A stretch of 11,503 bases of DNA from Sulfurovum sp. (GTDB lineage Bacteria; Campylobacterota; Campylobacteria; Campylobacterales; Sulfurovaceae): NCBI GenBank assembly GCA_020721385.1, contig DYMW01000050.1, positions 1 to 11,503 on the forward strand. Reading direction: 5' to 3'. Below are positions 6,760-11,503 of this stretch, piece by piece. Position 1 is the first letter of the stretch. Each line of letters begins with the position of its first letter. The notes under the pieces are model-generated. The model saw only the letters and a program-made list of their open reading frames with translations. It was not told where the DNA came from and did no database searches. A program made the position numbers and the translations under genes.

Positions 6760-8134
6760 AACGGCTGCTATGATGTAACACCCACACCAACCCCTCTTCT
6801 TTGGTTGCAATACTGCCTTCTATTTGAGCCGTATACGCTCCATCTAAAAGCAATTTAAAAGCGGTTGAGGGTTTTAACCCCAAAGCAATCAAATCACGCC
6901 CTTGAATAAAGGGTTTAGGGGGATGATTTAAAATCTCTAATGCCCTTGCTTCTGCCAACAACCAATCCCCTGCTTCATACTCACCACTTAATGCCTCTTG
7001 GGTTGTACGTCCTAAAAAATCGGCTCTAGCCACGGTTACCAACGCTTCTATGTTGACTTTAAGTGAGAGCCTACGAATGGTGCTGTTCTTAGCTTTATTT
7101 TTAAAGTAAATAGAGGGGGCTAAATGGTATTCGACCAAAGGTAAAACCGATTGAATCAAATCATGCTCATTGGTGATTCGATATAAAAACTTTTTAGTTG
7201 GTTCTACCCCTGCTTTTTCATGACCAATTGCTGTAATTTTATCAGGCATTATTTGGGTATGGGTTGCCTTTCCAAAATCATGACACAATACACCAAACAT
7301 CATTTTTAAATCATGTTTCTCATTGCCTGTTTTAAATGTTACCATTTTATCAACTGCCATTAAAGTATGCGTCCAAACATCTCCTTCGGGATGCCATTGT
7401 GGATTTTGAGGTACACCAATGAGTGCTTTAAGTTCAGGAAAATAGTCTAAAATATTCAATTCCCGCATTAATTCAAACCCCATAGATGGTTTGGGTGATT
7501 TTAACAACAACTTTGTAAATTCAGTATAAATCCGCTCTTTGGGTAACTCTTCTAACATCTTCTGCTCGACCATTTGCTTACAAAGTTCAAATGTTTCATC
7601 GGCTAATCTGTATCCAAATCTGGCACAAAACTGCACTGCTCTATAAACCCGTAAAGAATCTTCTATAAAAGTTTCGCTTTTAATGTGTCGCAAAAGCTTC
7701 TTTTGTATGTCTTCTCTGCCACCATAAGCATCAATAAACGTTTGTCTTTCTATATCATATCCCATTGCATTAATGGTAAAATCACGTCGTCTACTTGCCT
7801 CTTTAAAACTCATACTTCCATTGGTCGTTACCAAAAAACCATCATGCCCTAATGCTACTTTTTGTTCGGTTCTAGGAAAGGAAAAATCGTACTCTTCCCC
7901 ATCATAACTAAATTTCAAAACCCCAAAACTCTTCCCCACCAAATTAACTGAACCATAATTGTTCAGTATCCCTTCTAATGTATCCATGCTTTCTAATCCA
8001 TAAACTTCCACATCATAATCTTTAATCGGAAGTTCTAAAAAATGGTCACGAATGGCTCCACCTACCACAATAGCTTTGGCATTTTCACGCTTTAATTGTT
8101 CTGATATTGTTTTTATTATTTCAGGTATTTTCAT
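6746..8134 (-). CDS. cca: CCA tRNA nucleotidyltransferase with HD domain
   Basis: A class II nucleotidyltransferase that builds or repairs the CCA 3' end of tRNAs. The 462-residue protein opens with the head domain: VVGGAIRD at 23-30 and the metal-binding D39-x-D41 (DYDVEVYG). RRRDFTINAM is at 115-124 and EDSLRVYRAVQFCARF, the template/neck helix motif, at 158-173. An HD phosphohydrolase domain follows, with H256 and the H285-D286 pair in CHDFGKA. Such HD domains in bacterial Cca proteins carry phosphatase or 2',3'-cyclic phosphodiesterase activity. An A-adding-only or poly(A) polymerase role cannot be excluded by motifs, but no second nucleotidyltransferase is visible here. It is divergent from pdxA, and its 3' end overlaps the antiporter gene by 14 bp. 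Confidence 0.92.
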   Translation of the reverse strand: MKIPEIIKTISEQLKRENAKAIVVGGAIRDHFLELPIKDYDVEVYGLESMDTLEGILNNYGSVNLVGKSFGVLKFSYDGEEYDFSFPRTEQKVALGHDGFLVTTNGSMSFKEASRRRDFTINAMGYDIERQTFIDAYGGREDIQKKLLRHIKSETFIEDSLRVYRAVQFCARFGYRLADETFELCKQMVEQKMLEELPKERIYTEFTKLLLKSPKPSMGFELMRELNILDYFPELKALIGVPQNPQWHPEGDVWTHTLMAVDKMVTFKTGNEKHDLKMMFGVLCHDFGKATHTQIMPDKITAIGHEKAGVEPTKKFLYRITNEHDLIQSVLPLVEYHLAPSIYFKNKAKNSTIRRLSLKVNIEALVTVARADFLGRTTQEALSGEYEAGDWLLAEARALEILNHPPKPFIQGRDLIALGLKPSTAFKLLLDGAYTAQIEGSIATKEEGLVWVLHHSSRFMAI

Positions 8135-8163
8135 TCTTTACTCATCTTTTATAATCTTATTGT

Positions 8164-8177
8164 ATTATACGTAAAAT
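8164..8177. promoter_or_regulatory. Divergent promoter boxes for cca and pdxA
   Basis: Head-to-head boxes ATTATA-CG-TAAAAT occupy 8164-8177. Read on the - strand the first is a perfect TATAAT (8169-8164) that would start cca near 8157. Read on the + strand the second is TAAAAT (8172-8177), starting pdxA near 8184 with a short leader. A further + strand TATAAT at 8150-8155 could give a longer pdxA leader. Neither gene has a strong Shine-Dalgarno in this gap. Confidence 0.5.
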
Positions 8178-8201
8178 ATCCAATTAGACAAAGTAGTTAG
8201 C

Positions 8202-9128
8202 ATGAAAAGAATAGCCATCAGTATCGGTGACCTTAATGGCATTGGTCTACAACTCGCTTTAGAAAATCACGAAATCATTAAAAATGCTGTTGAACCCCTC
8301 TATTGTATTGATTATAATATGTTAGAACAAGGTGCCAAACTTTTAAATATTCCGATTCCCAATGACTTTAAATGCGTACAATTTATAGGAGATACTTTTA
8401 CCATTAAACCATCCAAAGTAACCAAAGAAAGTGGTGCTTACAGTTTTGCTTCCTTTAAAAAAGCCGTTGAGTTGAGTAAAGAAGGGATGGTTGATGGGAT
8501 TATGACGCTACCCATTCATAAGAAAGCATGGGAGTTGGCAGGAGTTGAATATAAAGGACATACCGATGCATTAAGAGACTTTTTTAAAACCCATGCCATT
8601 ATGATGTTGGGATGTCCTCAAATGTATGTGGCACTCTATACCGAGCATATTCCACTGCATCAAGTCGCTTCTGAAGTGCGTAATGTTGCCAAACTTTCAC
8701 AGTTTCTGATTGATTTTTATACCACCATTAGAAAACATTTAAACCATAAAAAAATAGCACTTTTAGGGCTTAATCCACATGCAGGTGATGAAGGTGTATT
8801 AGGAAGTGAAGAGGAGCAAATTAAAGAAGCTATTATAATAGCCCATCAAACGATTGGAAAAGAAATCTATACCAACCCCTTGGTACCAGATGTTGCGTTT
8901 ACCCCAAACAACCGTAAAAACCATCAATACTTTGTTGCCATGTACCATGACCAAGGATTGGCTCCACTTAAAGCCCTCTATTTTGATGAAGGGATTAACA
9001 TCTCTTTAAATCTTCCCATTATTAGAACATCGGTCGATCATGGAACAGCATTTGATATTGCCTATAAAAATATAACGTTAAACAACCTAAGTTATCTCAA
9101 CGCCATTACTTATCTAAGAACCACCTGA
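8202..9128 (+). CDS. pdxA: 4-hydroxythreonine-4-phosphate dehydrogenase
   Basis: PdxA oxidises 4-phosphohydroxy-L-threonine to the intermediate that PdxJ uses to form pyridoxine 5'-phosphate. The 308-residue protein keeps the substrate motif GHTDALRDFF (H120, T121) and all three metal-binding histidines: H149 (TEHIPL), H193 (NPHAGDEG) and H249 (MYHDQG). The conserved RTSVDHGTAFD is at 275-285. The N-terminal motif reads SIGDLNGIGL where E. coli has PGEPAGIGPD; from memory Campylobacter PdxA has a similar SIGD-N-IGL form, so this is a lineage trait rather than damage. It is shorter than the roughly 360-residue Campylobacter protein. pdxJ, often its neighbour in Campylobacter, is not adjacent here. 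Its 3' end overlaps the convergent diguanylate cyclase gene by 19 bp. Confidence 0.97.
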   Translation: MKRIAISIGDLNGIGLQLALENHEIIKNAVEPLYCIDYNMLEQGAKLLNIPIPNDFKCVQFIGDTFTIKPSKVTKESGAYSFASFKKAVELSKEGMVDGIMTLPIHKKAWELAGVEYKGHTDALRDFFKTHAIMMLGCPQMYVALYTEHIPLHQVASEVRNVAKLSQFLIDFYTTIRKHLNHKKIALLGLNPHAGDEGVLGSEEEQIKEAIIIAHQTIGKEIYTNPLVPDVAFTPNNRKNHQYFVAMYHDQGLAPLKALYFDEGINISLNLPIIRTSVDHGTAFDIAYKNITLNNLSYLNAITYLRTT

Positions 9129-10072
9129 TTACGCCCATTCTCTTTGGCGTAATAGAGGGCTTTATCAACCCGTTCTAAAATGGTCATTTGTGAATCTTTG
9201 GTCTTGAATTCGGTCACTCCAAAACTACAACGTACCTCATTTACCACATCAAAAGTATAATTCTCTACCTCTTTTTGCAAACGTGAAGCCAATTTTATGG
9301 TCTCTTCGGCTGTTGAAAATTGAGCAACAATAATAAACTCTTCACCACCCCAACGGGCAAATATATCGGTTTCACGCAGATTCATATTGACCAATCGTGA
9401 CAACTCAATCAACACTTTATCCCCAACATTGTGTCCATAGTTGTCATTAATCAATTTAAAGTGGTCAATATCAAAGAGTATAACTGAAAATTTTTCTCCA
9501 TAACGATTGGCTTTGTAAAAAACTTCAGGGAAAATTTCATTAAACTTCACACGATTATAAATCTTGGTCAAAGCATCATAATCCGCCAATTTTCTAATCT
9601 CTTTTTTCTCTTGTTCTATCTCTGTAATGTTGTTAAAAATAAGAAGATATTGATTTTGATACTTCATATTAGAGATTTGAACATGAAAATATTGTTCCAT
9701 CTCATCAATATGACTGTAAAGTTTGACTTTAATCTGTTTTTGATTTTTTTCCGTGAGAATCTTTAACCAATCTTTACCATAGGTATATTTATCAACACAA
9801 CCATCTTCTTCTATAAATAAACCACTTATGGTCGAATATTCATGATTTAATCGCTCTAACGATTCAAACCCAAAAAAATTTAAACCAATTTTATTAATGG
9901 ATATGGTGCTTTTATCATCATGAACCAGTGCAATATTGTTGGCCAAATCTAAAAAAGATTTAACAAAAGAGGTATAACGTTTGGTGTAATAAAAATAGAG
10001 TAAAAACCAAAAAAAAGCAATACTCATCACCAAAGGAAAGGCATAATAAAAATAAATGTTTTCACTAATCAT
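9110..10072 (-). CDS. Membrane-anchored diguanylate cyclase with PAS-like and GGDEF domains
   Basis: This 320-residue protein should make c-di-GMP from two GTP. One membrane segment lies at about 9-29, with only a few residues before it, so there is no periplasmic sensor domain. A PAS-like region covers about 40-150, ending in LLIFNNITEIEQEK, the usual PAS-to-coiled-coil linker; it probably senses an internal signal. The GGDEF domain runs from about 160 to the end, with FDIDHFK (D201), the active-site GGEEF at 242-246, and an intact inhibitory RxxD site (R233 to D236) five residues before it. The enzyme is therefore predicted active and product-inhibited. It starts 14 bp after the TPR gene with AAAGG upstream, so the two are cotranscribed. 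Its end overlaps pdxA. The input signal and output pathway are unknown. Confidence 0.95.
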   Translation of the reverse strand: MISENIYFYYAFPLVMSIAFFWFLLYFYYTKRYTSFVKSFLDLANNIALVHDDKSTISINKIGLNFFGFESLERLNHEYSTISGLFIEEDGCVDKYTYGKDWLKILTEKNQKQIKVKLYSHIDEMEQYFHVQISNMKYQNQYLLIFNNITEIEQEKKEIRKLADYDALTKIYNRVKFNEIFPEVFYKANRYGEKFSVILFDIDHFKLINDNYGHNVGDKVLIELSRLVNMNLRETDIFARWGGEEFIIVAQFSTAEETIKLASRLQKEVENYTFDVVNEVRCSFGVTEFKTKDSQMTILERVDKALYYAKENGRNQVVLR

Positions 10073-10086
10073 AAATTGCTATACCT

Positions 10087-10719
10087 TTATGAAAGTTCAT
10101 GAATCATTTTTTCTGCTTCTCGCAAGGTATTGTCCAATGCAAAAGCTTTCTTATACACTTGTAATGCCTCTTCTTTACGATTTAAATCATAGAGTGTATT
10201 GGCATAATTGAAATAGTGAGGGGCATAGTTGTTGTCAAGTTCAATGGCTTTAAGATGATGAGAAATTGCCAAACCATCCATACCAAGTTTGTGTAAAACA
10301 TTGGCCAAAGAAGCATACGCCATATCTTCATGAGCATCCAACTCTATAATATGCAAATAAATCTCTTTTGCTTCTTCAAAACGATTGAGTTGAATCAAGA
10401 CAAATCCCTGCTTTAAAAGTACGCCGATATTATCATTTTCTAAAATTAATGCACTTGAAAGTGCTTTATCGGCTTCGACATAATCCTCTTTTTTCATGGC
10501 TTCATCTGCCATATCATTCAACTGTTCAACACGAGAAAGTTTGGGTAAAGGGATTGAAAAATTTTTATCTATTTGAGTTATACCACCAATTTGTTCATTA
10601 TCTTTGGATGCTTCAAAATCAATACCACGTTTTGGAAAAGAGTTGGAAAAAAGTTGTTTAAAAAAAAGGTAAAAGACCACTGCTGTTACCAATAAAAGTA
10701 AAAATTGAAATGTACTCAT
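10087..10719 (-). CDS. Membrane-anchored tetratricopeptide repeat protein
   Basis: A 210-residue protein with an N-terminal membrane anchor (about 5-20, no cleavage site apparent), a polar linker (about 25-60) and four TPR units at about 65-98, 99-132, 133-166 and 167-200. The repeats show the family pattern of small and aromatic residues, for example YFNYANTLYDLNRKEEAL. TPRs bind partner proteins, so this is a scaffold or adaptor rather than an enzyme; K and R residues just after the anchor suggest the repeats face the cytoplasm. The start is well supported by GGAG seven bases upstream. The diguanylate cyclase gene follows after 14 bp, and both proteins are tethered to the inner membrane, so an interaction is a reasonable inference. 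I do not recognise a more specific name. Confidence 0.9.
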   Translation of the reverse strand: MSTFQFLLLLVTAVVFYLFFKQLFSNSFPKRGIDFEASKDNEQIGGITQIDKNFSIPLPKLSRVEQLNDMADEAMKKEDYVEADKALSSALILENDNIGVLLKQGFVLIQLNRFEEAKEIYLHIIELDAHEDMAYASLANVLHKLGMDGLAISHHLKAIELDNNYAPHYFNYANTLYDLNRKEEALQVYKKAFALDNTLREAEKMIHELS

Positions 10720-10743
10720 TTATATCTCCAAATTAAGTCTGTA

Positions 10744-10749
10744 ATAATA
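10744..10749 (-). promoter_or_regulatory. Possible -10 box directly upstream of the TPR gene
   Basis: TATTAT on the - strand (10749 to 10744) would start transcription near 10737 and give a leader of about 18 bases carrying GGAG. It is one mismatch from consensus and competes with the perfect TATAAT at 10871-10866, which would produce a longer transcript through the 33-codon ORF. Confidence 0.35.
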
Positions 10750-10757
10750 GAGTAATC

Positions 10758-10859
10758 TTACTTAGAAAGTCGATATATTCTTAAAAGCTCTATAAAAATA
10801 AACATTAGCTTAATCTCTTTTAAATTAAATGTTTTATCGTTAATGGTTAATTTTTTCAT
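10758..10859 (-). CDS. Possible leaderless 33-residue small protein
   Basis: The ORF reads MKKLTINDKTFNLKEIKL followed by a hydrophobic, probably helical stretch (MFIFIELLRIYRL) and ends SK. There is no Shine-Dalgarno; instead a perfect - strand TATAAT (10871-10866) ends six bases before the ATG, so the mRNA could begin at or next to the start codon. It lies 38 bp upstream of the TPR gene and in the same direction. If its TAA is ignored, the same frame runs another 13 codons and ends in a TGA that overlaps the TPR ATG, so it could also be the worn remnant of a longer upstream gene or simply part of a long leader. I recognise no family. The length is too short to rule out chance. Confidence 0.33.
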   Translation of the reverse strand: MKKLTINDKTFNLKEIKLMFIFIELLRIYRLSK

Positions 10860-10863
10860 GGCG

Positions 10864-10880
10864 AGATTATAGTATAATCT
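10864..10880. promoter_or_regulatory. Perfectly palindromic bidirectional promoter
   Basis: AGATTATA-G-TATAATCT is a perfect 8+1+8 inverted repeat that holds a consensus TATAAT on each strand (+ strand 10873-10878, - strand 10871-10866). The + strand box would start the YqeY gene near 10885, with an AGGAG Shine-Dalgarno at 10891-10895. The - strand box would start at about the ATG of the 33-codon ORF and could drive the TPR and cyclase genes. The rest of the 185-bp gap between the TPR and YqeY genes is AT-rich with nothing else I can assign. Confidence 0.6.
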
Positions 10881-10904
10881 TTCAAAAATTAGGAGCAAAT
10901 TTAA

Positions 10905-11348
10905 ATGAATTTAAATGCACAAATAAAATCTGACATCAAAGATGCGATGAGAAACAAAGATACCGCTAAACGAGATACATTAAGAAATATTCAAGCCGTG
11001 GTTAAACAGATAGAAGTAGACGAGAGAAGAGAAGTAACCGATGCTGACATGGAAGCGATACTCATGAAATATGCCAAACAACGCGAAGATGCCATAACAC
11101 AATTTAAAAAAGCAGGACGTAATGATTTGGTTGAAAAAGAAGAAGCGGAACTCATCGTTGTTAAATCGTATCTGCCTGAACCGATGAGTGATGAAGAGCT
11201 TGAAAGTACGTTAAAAGAGATTATTGCTTCAACAGGTGCAACCTCTATGAAAGATATGGGTAAAGTGATGGGTCTTGCCAAATCAACCATTGGAAGCCGT
11301 GCAGATGGTGGAAGAATCAATCTTTGTGTTAAAAGTTTATTGCAATAA
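10905..11348 (+). CDS. yqeY: GatB/YqeY domain-containing protein
   Basis: A 147-residue YqeY-family protein, the stand-alone version of the helical tail domain found in the GatB subunit of the tRNA-dependent amidotransferase, where that domain contacts tRNA. The typical features are present: an N-terminal helical region with LRNIQAVVKQIEVDERR at about 26-42, the central YLPEPMSDEELE at about 89-100, and the C-terminal small domain with KDMGKVMGLAKSTIGSRADGGRIN. The start has AGGAG nine bases upstream. The cellular role of stand-alone YqeY is not settled; tRNA binding is inferred from GatB. It is a single-gene unit driven from the palindromic promoter, and its TAA merges into the A-tract of the hairpin that follows. 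Confidence 0.95.
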   Translation: MNLNAQIKSDIKDAMRNKDTAKRDTLRNIQAVVKQIEVDERREVTDADMEAILMKYAKQREDAITQFKKAGRNDLVEKEEAELIVVKSYLPEPMSDEELESTLKEIIASTGATSMKDMGKVMGLAKSTIGSRADGGRINLCVKSLLQ

Positions 11349-11378
11349 AAAAAGGTACCTCATCAAGAAGGTACCCTT
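11347..11378 (-). terminator. Intrinsic terminator for the - strand gene at the right edge
   Basis: Two copies of GGTACC (11354-11359 and 11370-11375) pair across a 10-base loop. On the - strand the stem extends by one G-U and two A-U pairs to 9 bp and runs into a seven-T tract (11353-11347). On the + strand the extension is broken by a C-A mismatch and no T-tract follows, so it serves the - strand gene better than yqeY. Confidence 0.65.
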
Positions 11379-11447
11379 ATACTATAAATTCTATCCTCTT
11401 CATCTTCTATACAAATATGAAATTTTTTCAAAGAGGGTATATCAATC

Positions 11448-11503
11448 TTAAAGTAACTTCTCTTCACACTCGGTAATCTCTTTATTAACAGCAACCACCA
11501 AAG
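11448..11503 (-). CDS. 3' end of an unidentified protein (partial at window edge)
   Basis: On the - strand a frame enters the window and reads LVVAVNKEITECEEKLL before TAA at 11450-11448. The charged helical end and codon choice resemble the other genes, and the terminator 70 bases further on is oriented for it. A second - strand frame is open for 46 codons from the edge to TGA at 11365-11363, but that stop falls inside the terminator loop, so I prefer the shorter tail. Too little is visible to name a family, and either frame could be the real one. Confidence 0.38.
   Translation of the reverse strand, partial: LVVAVNKEITECEEKLL

Noticed and set aside
10991..11320. A 109-codon open frame on the - strand opposite yqeY.
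   Set aside because: Serine- and leucine-rich shadow of a clear YqeY-family gene that has its own promoter and Shine-Dalgarno.
11347..11378. The GGTACC hairpin as the terminator of yqeY.
   Set aside because: On the + strand the outer stem is broken by a mismatch and no T-tract follows; the - strand reading is clearly better, although some bidirectional function is possible.
11417..11476. A 19-codon + strand ORF beginning at the ATG at 11417.
   Set aside because: Too short, no ribosome binding site, and it lies opposite the better - strand tail and its 3' region.

Overview
The window is an AT-rich, very compact chromosomal segment that reads as Campylobacterota (epsilon-proteobacteria), most likely a free-living sulfur-oxidising or Arcobacter-like lineage. 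The support is the protein style, in particular a PdxA with the SIGD-N-IGL N-terminus that I recall from Campylobacter. It is also the codon use, -10 boxes without a clear -35, and scattered biosynthetic genes. Genus is not resolved. I see no mobile element, CRISPR array, tRNA, rRNA or prophage signal.

Layout. The 3' tail of an unidentified + strand gene (1-101) is followed by a + strand run: trpB, pepA and a VanZ-like membrane protein (168-3291), packed with 4 and 0 bp gaps. Next comes ychF (3395-4498) with its own promoter, and a previously easy-to-miss 56-residue four-cysteine ORF that overlaps the ychF stop (4498-4668). queC lies on the - strand (4665-5327), divergent from a + strand pair, ybeY and a Na+/Ca2+ exchanger family gene (5384-6759). 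cca is on the - strand (6746-8134), divergent from pdxA on + (8202-9128). A - strand unit then encodes a membrane-anchored TPR protein and a membrane-anchored diguanylate cyclase (10719 down to 9110), possibly led by a 33-codon ORF. Divergent from it is a YqeY-family gene (10905-11348). The right edge holds the end of a - strand gene and its terminator.

Functions. Most genes are housekeeping: tryptophan synthase beta, leucyl aminopeptidase, the YchF ATPase, queuosine precursor synthesis (QueC), 16S rRNA maturation (YbeY), CCA addition, and pyridoxal phosphate synthesis (PdxA). QueC, YbeY, Cca and YqeY all touch tRNA or the ribosome. PdxA makes the cofactor used by TrpB, but nothing in the sequence links their regulation. 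The accessory-looking part is the TPR/GGDEF pair, a probable c-di-GMP signalling unit.

The less expected signals are small or regulatory. They are the Cys-rich small ORF coupled to ychF; a possible small antisense RNA (3303-3370) facing the ychF promoter, with its own -10 and intrinsic terminator; head-to-head symmetric -10 boxes at all three divergent junctions, one of them a perfect 17-base palindrome; a possible leaderless 33-codon ORF; and three tail-to-tail gene pairs whose coding ends overlap.
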